From Variovorax sp. Sphag1AA (lineage in GTDB: Bacteria; Pseudomonadota; Gammaproteobacteria; Burkholderiales; Burkholderiaceae_C): a stretch of DNA of 64,000 nt. The stretch is from the NCBI RefSeq assembly GCF_014192575.1, contig NZ_JACHYC010000012.1, forward strand, positions 35,925 through 99,924, written 5' to 3'. The notes below the pieces were generated by a model that searched no databases, was not told the origin of the DNA, and saw nothing but the letters and a program-made list of their open reading frames with translations. The position numbers were made by a program, and so were the translations under genes. This document shows, in pieces, positions 16,682-25,195 of this stretch. Position 1 is the first letter of the stretch. Every line of letters begins with the position of its first letter.

Positions 16682-18426
16682 GCGAGCATCTCGACGAAGT
16701 GGACGTGGTGGTCGTTGGCAGCGGTGCTGGCGGACTGGCCGCAGCCGTGGCCGCGAGAAAGCTCGGGCTGGAAGTACTGGTCATCGAAAAGGAGGCCTGC
16801 TACGGCGGCACCACCGCGCGATCCGGCGGTGTGCTGTGGATCCCGAACAACCCGATCTCCACCTTCAGGCCGGAGCCGGATTCAATGGATGACGCGCGCA
16901 CGTATCTGCGCCACGAGTGCGGCGCGCACTACGACGCGGCACGCGTCGAAGCCTTTCTGACGCAGGGTCCGCGCATGGTGGACTTCTTCGTGCGCCACAC
17001 CGACGTGCAACTGATCCCGCTGCCCGAGTACCCGGACTATCACGCCGAGAGCCCGGGCGGCCGCACGGCGGGCCGCTCGATCATGGCGGCGCCGATGGAT
17101 GGCCGCGAGTTGGGCGATCGCATCCGCCAGCTGCGCCCGCCGCTGCGCGAGATCACGTTCGTGGGGATGATGTTCAACTCCAGCGCGGAGATCTCGCACT
17201 TTTTCAATGTCACGCGTTCGCTGCACTCGGCAGCCTACGTAGCGCGGCGGCTGCTCACGCATGCGAAAGAGATGCTGGTGCACGGCCGCGCGATGCGGCT
17301 GACCAATGGCAACGCGCTCGCCGCCCGTCTGGCGAAGAGCGCGTTTGCACTGGGTATCCCGCTGTGGCTGCAATCGCCTGCCGTCGCGCTGCTGCGAGAC
17401 GGCGAGCGGGTCAGCGGCGTGGTGGTGGGTCGCCGCGACGGGCAGTGCGTGCAGGTGCGCGCGCGCCGTGGGGTGGTGCTCGCAGCCGGCGGCTTTCCGC
17501 AAGATGTGGCGCGCCGTGCCGAGTTGTTCCCGCATGCGCCCACCGGTCATGAGCATCATTCGCCCGCGCCGCCCGGCAACACCGGCGATGGCTTGCGGCT
17601 TGCCGAATCGGTCGGTGGACAGGTTGCGCGCGACCTGCCGAATGCAGGGGCCTGGATTCCGGTCTCGCGGGTGCCGCGCAGGAAGGGCATCACGGGCGTG
17701 TTCCCGCACCTCATCGATCGCTACAAGCCGGGCGTGATCGCGGTCAACCGCCGTGGCCAGCGCTTCGTCAACGAATCCGACTCGTACCACGACGTGGGTG
17801 TGCAGATGCAGAAGGCCTGCGCGGACAAGGCCGAGGTCGAAGCGTGGCTGATTGCGGATCACCGCACCATCCGGCGCTATGGATTGGGCTTCGTGAAGCC
17901 CTTCCCGCTGCCGTTGGGCTCGCATCTGCGTTCCGGCTACCTTCTGCGTGGCGCTACGCTCGCCGAACTGGCAGCAAAGGCGGGCATCGATGCGGCGCAG
18001 TTGCAGAAGACGGTGGACACGTACAACGTCGGTGCCGTCGATGGCAAGGATCTGCAGTTCCGCCGTGGGTGGCGCGTCTACAACCGCTTCCTCGGCGACC
18101 GCACTCACCAGCCTAACCCTTGCGTGGCACCGGTCGTGCAGGGACCGTTCTACGCGGTGAGGATCGTGATGGGTGACTTGGGCACCTTTGCTGGCATTCG
18201 CACCGACGAGCATGCACGGGTGCTCGACGCGCATGGCCGTGCCATCGAAGGCCTCTTCGCCGCGGGCAACGACAACTCGAGCGTGATGGGCGGAGGCTAT
18301 CCGGGCGGTGGCATCACGCTTGGCCCGGCGTTGACCTTCGGCTTCGTCGCCGCGGAGTTCATGGCGGGACGCGCCGGCGCGTCGACGACGGCGCCGGGCG
18401 AAGCCGCAGAGCTCAGTCCATCGTGA
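16678..18426 (+). CDS. FAD-dependent dehydrogenase, ketosteroid Δ1-dehydrogenase-like
   Basis: 582-residue flavoprotein of the fumarate reductase/3-ketosteroid dehydrogenase superfamily. The dinucleotide fold VVVGSGAGGLAAAV (12-25) with VIEKEACYGGTTARSGG, the RFVNESDSYHDV segment, and the C-terminal GNDNSSVMGGGYPGGG and ITLGPALTFGFVA are visible. In KstD enzymes the Tyr and Gly of this last motif promote keto-enol tautomerisation, and both are present. Close paralogue of 51538-53304. Probably desaturates a cyclic ketone or enone; steroid specificity is not shown. Confidence 0.88.
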   Translation: MSEHLDEVDVVVVGSGAGGLAAAVAARKLGLEVLVIEKEACYGGTTARSGGVLWIPNNPISTFRPEPDSMDDARTYLRHECGAHYDAARVEAFLTQGPRMVDFFVRHTDVQLIPLPEYPDYHAESPGGRTAGRSIMAAPMDGRELGDRIRQLRPPLREITFVGMMFNSSAEISHFFNVTRSLHSAAYVARRLLTHAKEMLVHGRAMRLTNGNALAARLAKSAFALGIPLWLQSPAVALLRDGERVSGVVVGRRDGQCVQVRARRGVVLAAGGFPQDVARRAELFPHAPTGHEHHSPAPPGNTGDGLRLAESVGGQVARDLPNAGAWIPVSRVPRRKGITGVFPHLIDRYKPGVIAVNRRGQRFVNESDSYHDVGVQMQKACADKAEVEAWLIADHRTIRRYGLGFVKPFPLPLGSHLRSGYLLRGATLAELAAKAGIDAAQLQKTVDTYNVGAVDGKDLQFRRGWRVYNRFLGDRTHQPNPCVAPVVQGPFYAVRIVMGDLGTFAGIRTDEHARVLDAHGRAIEGLFAAGNDNSSVMGGGYPGGGITLGPALTFGFVAAEFMAGRAGASTTAPGEAAELSPS

Positions 18427-19381
18427 TGTTGTTGTCCTTCACCACCTTGGCCCACAAGGTGTGGTCGGACACGATGATGTCGCCCAACGCCTTCGTGCCG
18501 CCCTTCGGGACCACATAGACCTCGCGGAACTTCTCCTGGATATCCGGCTGCGCGAGCACCTTGGCGATCGCGTCGGCCATCTTCGAGACCACTTGCGGCG
18601 GTGTGCCGGTACGTGCGACCAAGCCGAACCAGGTTTGGGTGTCGTAGCCCGGTACCACTTCGGAGATGCTCGGCACATCGGGCAGCAGCGGGCTGCGCTG
18701 CGCGGTGGACACGCCCAGGATGCGCATCTTGCCGTCCTTGACGAAGCCGGAGGTCACGGACGACGGCGTCGAGAGCATGTACTTGGTCTGCCCGGCGAGC
18801 AGCGCCTGGGCGGACGGCCCCGCGCCGGGGTAGGGCACCATCACCATCTTCTTGATGCCGGCCGCTTCGTGGAAGGCCTCCATCGCAAGCTGGCCGACGC
18901 CGCCCAGCGCAGAGGCGCCCCATTCGAGCGAGCCCGGGTTGGCGCGGGCCTGCTGCACGAACTTGGCAAGCGTGTCGGGCATCGACGGATTCGTCATCAG
19001 CACCATCGGCGAAGTGCCAAGCAGCGTGACCGGGACGAAGTCCTTCACCGCGTCGTAGCTCGGCTTGCGCTGCACGAGCGGCACCGTCACTAGACCGCTA
19101 CCGTGCAGGAGGAAGGTGTAGCCGTCGGCCGGCTGCTGCAGGACATACTGCGAGGCGATCTGGCCGCCGGCGCCGGACTTGTATTCCATCACCACCGGCT
19201 GGCCGAGGAGCTTCTGCAGCGGCTCCTGGATGTAGCGGCCGAGCACGTCGTTGGTGCCGCCCGCTGCGGCGGGCACGATGAACTTGATGGGGCGATCGGG
19301 CCAGCGGTCCTGGGCCAGTGCGGGGGCGCTTGCGGCCACGGCGGCGAGCAGGGCGCCCGCCATGAGGGTACGGCGATACAT
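18413..19381 (-). CDS. Bug/TctC-type solute-binding protein
   Basis: 322 residues with signal peptide MYRRTLMAGALLAAVAAS cleaved near ALAQ, then WPDRPIKFIVPAAAGG. Start at 19381 follows AAGGAGACT; the longer frame would cross operator copy 3. Monocistronic, convergent with the flavoprotein gene (14-base overlap) and divergent from the small gene at 19476. Confidence 0.93.
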   Translation of the reverse strand: MYRRTLMAGALLAAVAASAPALAQDRWPDRPIKFIVPAAAGGTNDVLGRYIQEPLQKLLGQPVVMEYKSGAGGQIASQYVLQQPADGYTFLLHGSGLVTVPLVQRKPSYDAVKDFVPVTLLGTSPMVLMTNPSMPDTLAKFVQQARANPGSLEWGASALGGVGQLAMEAFHEAAGIKKMVMVPYPGAGPSAQALLAGQTKYMLSTPSSVTSGFVKDGKMRILGVSTAQRSPLLPDVPSISEVVPGYDTQTWFGLVARTGTPPQVVSKMADAIAKVLAQPDIQEKFREVYVVPKGGTKALGDIIVSDHTLWAKVVKDNNITMD

Positions 19382-19434
19382 GACAGAGTCTCCTTGTGGG
19401 CCGGATGATCGACCCAATTGGCCTAAATGTCTAT

Positions 19435-19445
19435 AGGTCTTACCA
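19435..19445. promoter_or_regulatory. GntR/FCD operator copy 3, one mismatch (AGGTCTTACCA)
   Basis: One-mismatch copy of the TGGT-N3-ACCA palindrome between the Bug gene (-) and the 19476 gene (+). Confidence 0.65.
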
Positions 19446-19468
19446 AAAGACCACGAGCGGCGTATGAT
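19440..19468 (+). promoter_or_regulatory. promoter of the 19476 gene
   Basis: TTACCA (19440-19445), 17-base spacer, TATGAT (19463-19468), with ATG 7 bases further on at 19476. The operator covers the -35. Confidence 0.5.
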
Positions 19469-19475
19469 CGCTCCG

Positions 19476-19775
19476 ATGAATACAACCCCCGCCACCCGCA
19501 CCGTGGCCGAGCGTCAGTTCGATGTCGAAGACGCGCGCGGCCGCACCTACCGCGTGACCCGCTATGTGTGGGAAGAAGAACGCGACGGCGCCTGGATCGA
19601 GCTGTGGGACATGCTGCTCACCGCGACCGGCGGCCTGCTCGATGAAATGCCTGGCGGCGGCTACACCGTGGACGGCACCGGCACTTTCGTGCGCGAGGTA
19701 CCGGGCAGCACCCGCACGCGTGCGTCTCGGCAAATGGAAACCGTCGTGCCCGCCGGCGCCACTGGGGCGCATTGA
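19476..19775 (+). CDS. small conserved-looking protein of unknown function
   Basis: 99-residue soluble protein (start MNTTPATRTVAERQFDVED). I do not recognise the family. It is rich in charged and aromatic residues (YRVTRYVWEEERDGAWIELW) and Gly (MPGGGYTVDGTGTF), lacks a signal peptide, and reads like a beta-rich fold. The ATG at 19476 is chosen because it lies 7 bases after TATGAT, giving a leaderless transcript; an in-frame ATG at 19464 falls inside that -10. The stop overlaps the CoA transferase start by one base, so the two are coupled, and it may be an accessory to that enzyme. Confidence 0.72.
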   Translation: MNTTPATRTVAERQFDVEDARGRTYRVTRYVWEEERDGAWIELWDMLLTATGGLLDEMPGGGYTVDGTGTFVREVPGSTRTRASRQMETVVPAGATGAH

Positions 19776-20923
19776 TGTCACCCGCACGGCAAGGCCCGCT
19801 GGCAGGGTTGCGGGTCGTGGAAATGGCGGGCCTCGCGCCCGGCCCGTTCGCCGCGATGATGCTGGCCGACATGGGCGCCGAGGTGCTGCGCATCGATCGA
19901 CCCGAGCCTGCAGCGCGTCCGATGCCGCAGCAGTACTGGTTCACCGACCGCAACCGGCGCTCGATTGCGCTGGACCTCAAGACCGAAGAGGGGGTGAGCT
20001 TCGTGCGGCGTTTGATCGGCGAGGCCAATGCGCTGATCGAAGGATTTCGTCCCGGCGTGATGGAACGCCTGGGCCTCGGCCCCGAAGAATGCCTGGCGCT
20101 CAATCCGCGTCTGGTCTACGGCCGCATGACTGGTTGGGGGCAGGAGGGCCCGCTCGCGCAGGCGCCGGGCCACGACATCAACTACATCGCACTCGCAGGC
20201 GTACTCGATGCGATCGGCCCTGCCGATGGTCCCCCTGTGTTGCCGCTGAACCTCGCGGGCGACTTCGGCGGTGGCGGCATGTATCTCGCCTTCGGCATCG
20301 CGTGCGGGCTGATCGAGGCCGCGCGATCGGGCAAGGGACAAGTCGTCGATGCCGCGATGGTCGATGGCGCCGCTTCGCTGATGACCTACTTTTACGGCTA
20401 CATGGCCGGCGGCAAGTGGCCGGGCCGCGGGCGCTCGACTCTCGGCGGCGCGGCGCCGCACTACGGCGTGTACGAGACGAAGGACGGCAAGTACGTTTCC
20501 GTCGGCTCGGCCGAGCCGAAGTTCTATGCGGAGCTGCTGCGCCTCACCGGGCTGGATCGCGATCCGGTGCCGGATCGCGCAGATCCTGCAAACTGGCCCG
20601 AGCTGCGCAATCGTTTGGCCGCCATCTTCCGCACCCGTACGCGCGACGAGTGGACCGCGCTGATGGAATCGGCAGAAGTCTGCTATGCACCCGTGCTGGA
20701 TCTGCGCGAGGCGGCAGCGCATCCGCACAACGCGGCGCGTCGCACCTTCATCGAGATCGACGGCCATGTACAGCCTGCGCCTGCCCCTCGCTTTTCGCGC
20801 ACGCCGAGCGCAATGCCTGAGGCCGGCGTCGCTGCGGGGGTGGATGCAAGGGCCGCGCTGCAGGGGTGGGGACTGCCAGCGGAAGAGGTCGATGCGCTGG
20901 TCGCGCGCGGCGTGATTTCCTGA
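19775..20923 (+). CDS. CaiB/BaiF family protein, α-methylacyl-CoA racemase-like
   Basis: 382-residue family III CoA transferase-fold protein of the α-methylacyl-CoA racemase branch. GLRVVEMAGLAPGPFAAMM and MGAEVLRIDRPE mark the N terminus; NLAGDFGGGGMYLAFG carries the Asp (near residue 160) and FGGG pattern typical of the racemases, with HDINYIALAGVLDAIG before it. Racemases invert the C2 methyl of branched acyl-CoAs so that acyl-CoA dehydrogenases can act. The start overlaps the previous stop as TGATG. Paralogue of 41033-42130. Confidence 0.9.
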   Translation: MSPARQGPLAGLRVVEMAGLAPGPFAAMMLADMGAEVLRIDRPEPAARPMPQQYWFTDRNRRSIALDLKTEEGVSFVRRLIGEANALIEGFRPGVMERLGLGPEECLALNPRLVYGRMTGWGQEGPLAQAPGHDINYIALAGVLDAIGPADGPPVLPLNLAGDFGGGGMYLAFGIACGLIEAARSGKGQVVDAAMVDGAASLMTYFYGYMAGGKWPGRGRSTLGGAAPHYGVYETKDGKYVSVGSAEPKFYAELLRLTGLDRDPVPDRADPANWPELRNRLAAIFRTRTRDEWTALMESAEVCYAPVLDLREAAAHPHNAARRTFIEIDGHVQPAPAPRFSRTPSAMPEAGVAAGVDARAALQGWGLPAEEVDALVARGVIS

Positions 20924-20929
20924 AGCACC

Positions 20930-21448
20930 TCAGTCCGCGTTGAGCCAGTCGGGCGTTGCTTGCCGCTGGCCCTTCAGCGCCGGCGGCTGCGACGCGTCGA
21001 CCGGGTCGATGCGCAGCCGCGTGAGGCGCAGGAAGCTGATCTTCCATTCGCCATTGACCTCGCGGTACTCCTCTTCGTAGTGGCCATAGCCGCGAAATCC
21101 GCGGCTGCCTGGCGCCTCCTTCACCGTGCTGCCGTCTGTCCAGTCGACGTAGTCCTCCATCGCCCAGACCACGCGCGCGTGACCGGCACTGAGCAGGCGG
21201 ATCTCCGGCATGTGGCAGTGGTGCACGGAGATGGTGTTCGCGAGTCGCGTCGAAACGCCCTGTACGAATGTCGCCACGTCTGCGCCGGCGGGTGCGGAGC
21301 CGAGCCCTTCGAAGCGGCAGTCGGGCGTGAACAACGAGGCGAGCCGCGACCACTGCTTGGTATCGATGTACCGGCAATAGCGTGCCTTGGTCTCGGCAAT
21401 GGCCTGCGCGGCCAGCAGGCGTTGAAGCGGGGCTTCGGATTCCGACAT
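20930..21448 (-). CDS. SnoaL/NTF2-like (nuclear transport factor 2 fold) protein
   Basis: 172-residue protein of the SnoaL-like/NTF2 fold, a small cone-shaped barrel used by ketosteroid isomerase-type enzymes, dehydratases and dioxygenase small subunits. Features are LLAAQAIAETKARYCRYIDTK, SRLASLFTPDCRFEG, HHCHMPEIRLLSAGHARVVW and the WKISFLRLTR strand. Start at 21448 begins MSESEAPLQR. Convergent with the racemase-like gene and divergent from the next CoA transferase across operator copy 4; TATACT (21498-21493, - strand) lies in that gap as its likely -10. Catalysis not assured. Confidence 0.85.
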   Translation of the reverse strand: MSESEAPLQRLLAAQAIAETKARYCRYIDTKQWSRLASLFTPDCRFEGLGSAPAGADVATFVQGVSTRLANTISVHHCHMPEIRLLSAGHARVVWAMEDYVDWTDGSTVKEAPGSRGFRGYGHYEEEYREVNGEWKISFLRLTRLRIDPVDASQPPALKGQRQATPDWLNAD

Positions 21449-21470
21449 GCGTGTTCCTTCGATGAATGCG

Positions 21471-21500
21471 TTGACGCTTCGAGAATTGCGTAAGTATAAT
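21471..21500 (+). promoter_or_regulatory. promoter for 21534 CoA transferase unit
   Basis: TTGACG (21471-21476), 18-base spacer, perfect TATAAT (21495-21500). The operator begins at the last base of the -10. Confidence 0.65.
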
Positions 21501-21510
21501 GGTCTTACCA
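21500..21510. promoter_or_regulatory. GntR/FCD operator copy 4 (TGGTCTTACCA)
   Basis: Exact palindrome covering the likely +1 region of the 21534 promoter, between divergent genes. Confidence 0.85.
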
Positions 21511-21533
21511 ATGATATTTTAGGGTCGCCTTCC

Positions 21534-22844
21534 ATGTTCGAACGCCTCGAAAACGACTTCCCGGTGCACACGCCACGCCCTGCCGATGCGCCCGTGGCGC
21601 TGGAGGGCATCCGCGTCATCGACTTCAGCCACTTCCTTGCTGGCCCCTTCGCCACCATGATCCTCGGCGACATGGGCGCGGACGTGATCAAGGTGGAGAC
21701 GCCCGGACGCGGCGATGAATTCCGCCACTACCCGCCAGTGCCTGCCGAGGCGCCGGCGCAAGGTGCGCCCTACGCATGGGGCAACCGCAACAAGCGCAGC
21801 GTGGCGCTCAATCTCAAGAGCCCGGAAGGCGTCGCGGTCGTGAAGGAGCTGATCGCGCAGGCCGACGTGCTGTGCGAGAACTTCTCTACGGGCGTGATGG
21901 AGCGCTTCGGGCTCGACTACGAGAGCGTGAAGAAGATCAATCCGCAGATCATCTATTGCTCGGTCTCGGCGTATGGCCGTGAGGGTGCCTTCAGCGATCG
22001 GCTGGGTTTCGACCCGATCGCGCAGGCAGAAAGCGGCTTCATCTCGATGAACGGCTATCCCGATCGCCAGGGCGTTCGTACGTTGTCGCCGGTGGTGGAC
22101 ATCAGCACCGCGATGATGGCCTGCAATGCCATCCTGGGTGCGCTGCTGGCCCGTGGGCGCACGGGGCAGGGGCAGCAGATCGAAATCGCGCTGTTCGACA
22201 ACGCAGTGCTGATGACCGGCTACGCCGCCCTGCAGCACCTCTACACCGGCGCGCATCCGCAGCGACATGGCAACACCAGCCCGGACACCTGCCCATCGGG
22301 CGTGTTCATGAGCCAGGACAAGCCCTTCTATATCAACTGCGGCAACGACAAGATCTTCCATCGCCTCGCTGGGCAGGTGCTGGAGCGGCAGGACCTGGCG
22401 GATGACCCGGTCTACTCCGATCGCAACGGCCGCATGAGCAAGCGCGACGAGATCTTCAAGCTGCTGGAGGAGCTGTTCGTGCAGCATCCATGGTCTTACT
22501 GGCAGCCGCGCATGCGAGCCGCGCAGATTCCGTGCGGCGAGGTGCGAAGCGTTGGCGATGCGCTGCGCTCGCCCGAAGCGAAGGAGCGCGGCCTCGTCTC
22601 GCGCGTCGAGCATCCGACGCTGGGATGGATTCCCAACGTGCGCCTGCCGATCCTCTACTCGGGCACGCCGCTGGCAGACCCGAAGGCTGCGCCGGCGGTG
22701 GGCCAGCACACGGAGGAGGTGCTGACCGAGGTGCTCGGCTACGACGACGCGCGCATCGCAGCGCTGCAGGCCAGTGGCGCCTTGGAGCCGGCCGCTGCCA
22801 CACGACGGCCCGCTCCGGCAGCTGCGGAGGCGACCGCGGGATGA
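21534..22844 (+). CDS. CaiB/BaiF family CoA transferase
   Basis: 436-residue family III CoA transferase. GIRVIDFSHFLAGPFATMI, DMGADVIKVETPGRGD and LSPVVDISTAMMACNAILG are present, the last holding the probable catalytic Asp; ERFGLDYESVKKINPQIIY and QGQQIEIALFD are family-typical. The C terminus ends in an Ala/Pro-rich tail (about 20 residues). Start at 21534 is used because the frame upstream crosses the promoter and operator. Overlaps the DUF2889 gene by ATGA. Confidence 0.93.
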   Translation: MFERLENDFPVHTPRPADAPVALEGIRVIDFSHFLAGPFATMILGDMGADVIKVETPGRGDEFRHYPPVPAEAPAQGAPYAWGNRNKRSVALNLKSPEGVAVVKELIAQADVLCENFSTGVMERFGLDYESVKKINPQIIYCSVSAYGREGAFSDRLGFDPIAQAESGFISMNGYPDRQGVRTLSPVVDISTAMMACNAILGALLARGRTGQGQQIEIALFDNAVLMTGYAALQHLYTGAHPQRHGNTSPDTCPSGVFMSQDKPFYINCGNDKIFHRLAGQVLERQDLADDPVYSDRNGRMSKRDEIFKLLEELFVQHPWSYWQPRMRAAQIPCGEVRSVGDALRSPEAKERGLVSRVEHPTLGWIPNVRLPILYSGTPLADPKAAPAVGQHTEEVLTEVLGYDDARIAALQASGALEPAAATRRPAPAAAEATAG

Positions 22845-23404
22845 AGCAGCTCTCGCCTGCGGCGCCACGCGCACTGCTGCATACGCGGCGAGTGGAATGC
22901 ACGGGGTGGGAGCGCGAGGATGGCCTCTTCGACGTCGAGGGACGTCTGTCGGACGTACGCGAGTTCGACCAGGACGGCTCTCGCGGCAACGCGCCGCGCA
23001 AGGCGGGCGATCCGGTGCATCTGATGTCGCTTCGCATCACGCTGGACGACCGCTTCACCATCGTGGCGGCGGAAGCCTGTTCGCACCAGGTGCCCTATGC
23101 GGACTGCGGCGGCATCAATGACGCCTACAAGCAATTGGTCGGGCTGCAGATCAAGGGCGGGTTCACCAAGGCAGTGAAGGAACGGTTCTCGGGCGAGCAA
23201 GGGTGCACGCACCTGACCGAACTGCTAGGCCCTATGGCCACGACCGCCTTCCAGGCGATCAACCCTGCTCTCGAACGCCGGCGCGTGCGGCGTGGCGAAC
23301 CGATCGATGACCCGAAGTCTGCAGACCGCCTGCTGGGCAGCTGCCATGGGCTGCGCCGCGGCGGCGAGCCCGCGATCATTCGCTGGGGCCAGCGCGGCGC
23401 CTGA
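22841..23404 (+). CDS. DUF2889 domain protein
   Basis: 187-residue protein of the DUF2889 family, function unknown. Family-like features are RVECTGWEREDGLFDVEGRL, DPVHLMSLRITLDD, AEACSHQVPYADCGG and QGCTHLTELLGPMATTAF, with Cys and His residues that could bind metal. No signal peptide. The start lies in the stop of the CoA transferase. DUF2889 genes are often found in acyl-CoA catabolic operons, consistent with this position; mechanism unknown. Confidence 0.85.
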   Translation: MKQLSPAAPRALLHTRRVECTGWEREDGLFDVEGRLSDVREFDQDGSRGNAPRKAGDPVHLMSLRITLDDRFTIVAAEACSHQVPYADCGGINDAYKQLVGLQIKGGFTKAVKERFSGEQGCTHLTELLGPMATTAFQAINPALERRRVRRGEPIDDPKSADRLLGSCHGLRRGGEPAIIRWGQRGA

Positions 23405-23423
23405 GCGCCGCGGGCCGTCGGAC

Positions 23424-24404
23424 TCATTCCGGTTGGATGCCCTTCGCTTGCAGCAACGCTCCGAAGCGCGCACCTTCCTTGTCGACCAGCGCGCGGAACT
23501 GCTGCGGCGAGCTGAACTTCGGCTCGTTGCCCGAGCGTTGCAGGGCTTCGCGGACGGCGGGGTCCTCCAGCGCCTTGCCCATCGTCTCGTTGAGCTTCAT
23601 CACCACCGCGTGGGGCGTTCCGGGCGGTGCCACGAGACCGAAGAACACCTCTGTCGTCATGCCGGGGTAGCCTTGCTCGGCCATGGTCGGAACTTCGGGC
23701 AGTTCCTTCTCACGCTGCGGGCCGGTCACCGCCAGCGCCTTGAGCTTGCCCGAGCGCACGAGGGGAATGTTGGACGACAACGCGTCGAACAGGAACTGGA
23801 TGTTGCCGCCCAGGATGGCACTCGCCGATTCCGCGCCGCCCTTATAGGGCACATGGAGCGCCTCGAAGCCGGCCTCGCTCTTGAGCAGTTCTGCCAGCAA
23901 GTGCAGGCTACCGTTGACGCCGTTGGAGCCGAAGCTCAGTTGTCCTGGATGCGCCTTGCCGTAGGCCACCAGTTCCTTCACGTTGTTGACGCCGAGCGAT
24001 GGCGACGCGACCAGGATGAAGCCCGAGGTGGTCGCCTGTCCCACGGGGATCAGCGTCTTCACGTCGTAGCCGGGGTTCTTGTAGAGATAGGGCGAGATCG
24101 CCATCACGCTGTTGCCGACCCACACCAGCGTGTAGCCGTCGGCGGGTGCGCGCACCGTTTGCGCCACCGAGAGCGTTCCCGAGGCGCCTGGCTTGTTGTC
24201 GATCACCACGGGTTGGCCGAGCAGCTTGCCCATCTTGTCGCCCACCAGACGGGCGGTGATGTCGGTGGTGCCACCGGCACCGGCACCCACGAGTATCTTG
24301 ATGGGCCGCGACGGGAACGGCTCGTCAGCCGCCCAGAGGGGCTGGGCGGCAATGGCAGCGCCGGCGGCAAGCAGTGTGCGGCGCCGGATGCGGTACTCGG
24401 TCAT
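23424..24404 (-). CDS. Bug/TctC-type solute-binding protein, Tat-like signal
   Basis: 326 residues. The signal peptide MTEYRIRRRTLLAAGAAI contains an RRRTLLAAG stretch resembling a twin-arginine motif, ending near PLWAA. FPSRPIKILVGAGAGG follows. GAAGGAG precedes the ATG. Divergent from the nitroreductase gene across operator copy 5; TATAAT (24464-24459, - strand) is its likely -10. Confidence 0.93.
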   Translation of the reverse strand: MTEYRIRRRTLLAAGAAIAAQPLWAADEPFPSRPIKILVGAGAGGTTDITARLVGDKMGKLLGQPVVIDNKPGASGTLSVAQTVRAPADGYTLVWVGNSVMAISPYLYKNPGYDVKTLIPVGQATTSGFILVASPSLGVNNVKELVAYGKAHPGQLSFGSNGVNGSLHLLAELLKSEAGFEALHVPYKGGAESASAILGGNIQFLFDALSSNIPLVRSGKLKALAVTGPQREKELPEVPTMAEQGYPGMTTEVFFGLVAPPGTPHAVVMKLNETMGKALEDPAVREALQRSGNEPKFSSPQQFRALVDKEGARFGALLQAKGIQPE

Positions 24405-24437
24405 GGTGTCTCCTTCGTTGAACAGGGTCCGGCTGGT

Positions 24438-24465
24438 TTGACTCGGCCTGGAAATGTCATTATAT
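24438..24465 (+). promoter_or_regulatory. promoter of nitroreductase-thiolase unit
   Basis: TTGACT (24438-24443), 16-base spacer, TTATAT (24460-24465), with the operator directly downstream over the expected +1. Confidence 0.55.
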
Positions 24466-24476
24466 TGGTCCTACCA
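24466..24476. promoter_or_regulatory. GntR/FCD operator copy 5 (TGGTCCTACCA)
   Basis: Exact palindrome between the divergent Bug (-) and nitroreductase (+) genes. Confidence 0.85.
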
Positions 24477-24507
24477 TTCAAATATGCAACCAATAATCGA
24501 TCCCACG

Positions 24508-25191
24508 ATGAACTCCACGCCGGCACAGATGCTGGATTCGCTGCTCGCTCAGCGTCACAGCTGTCGCGCTTTCCTGCAGAAGCCGGTGGAGCGCGCCACC
24601 CTCGAGTCGGTCCTGCGCACCGCCCAGCGCGCCGCCTCCTGGTGCAACTCGCAGGCCTGGCAGGTCAGCGTGACTTCGGGCGACGCGACCGAGCGCCTGC
24701 GCGCAAGGCTCGTTGCCGCAGCGCGTGCTGGCGAAGGCGGCAGCACTGACTTTCCCTTTCCGCAGGAATACCGCGGCGTCTACCTGGAGCGTCGACGCGA
24801 ATGCGGCTTCCAGCTCTACAACGCAGTTGGCGTGGAGCGCGGAGACCGGGAAGGCTATGCGCGCCAGACGCTCGAGAACTTCCGCCTGTTCGGTGCGCCG
24901 CACGTCGCGATCCTGACCAGCGATCCTGGTCTTGGCGTCTACGGCGCCGTCGATGTGGGCGGCTACGTGCAGGTGGTGTTGCTCGCCATGCAGGCACACG
25001 GCCTTGGCGCCATTCCGCAGGCGGCGCTCGCACACCACAGTGACCTCATCAAGCAGGAACTCGGGATTCCGAAAGAGCGCCTGATGGTGTGCGGCATCTC
25101 CTTCGGCTACGAAGACACCGCGCATCCTGCCAACAGCTATCGCACCTCGCGCGCGACGGTCGAGCAAGCGGTTCATTTCGTGGACGCGTGA
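24508..25191 (+). CDS. nitroreductase family protein
   Basis: 227-residue FMN-dependent oxidoreductase of the nitroreductase family. RHSCRAFLQKPV (FMN phosphate site), RAASWCNSQAWQVSV, the central hydrophobic helix DVGGYVQVVLLAMQAHGLG and PKERLMVCGISFGYED are characteristic. The start at 24508 puts the RHSCRAF motif at residue 16 as in relatives; ATG 24484 is an alternative and the ATG at 24454 would place the operator inside the gene. In CoA pathways such enzymes can reduce enones or nitro groups. First gene of a six-gene unit to 29350. Confidence 0.88.
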   Translation: MNSTPAQMLDSLLAQRHSCRAFLQKPVERATLESVLRTAQRAASWCNSQAWQVSVTSGDATERLRARLVAAARAGEGGSTDFPFPQEYRGVYLERRRECGFQLYNAVGVERGDREGYARQTLENFRLFGAPHVAILTSDPGLGVYGAVDVGGYVQVVLLAMQAHGLGAIPQAALAHHSDLIKQELGIPKERLMVCGISFGYEDTAHPANSYRTSRATVEQAVHFVDA

Positions 25192-25195
25192 TGGC

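Noticed and set aside
16678..18426. Annotating this gene and 51538-53304 outright as 3-ketosteroid Δ1-dehydrogenase
   Set aside because: The C-terminal Tyr/Gly motif is shared, but no other steroid nucleus-degrading gene is present, so only fold and general chemistry are claimed.
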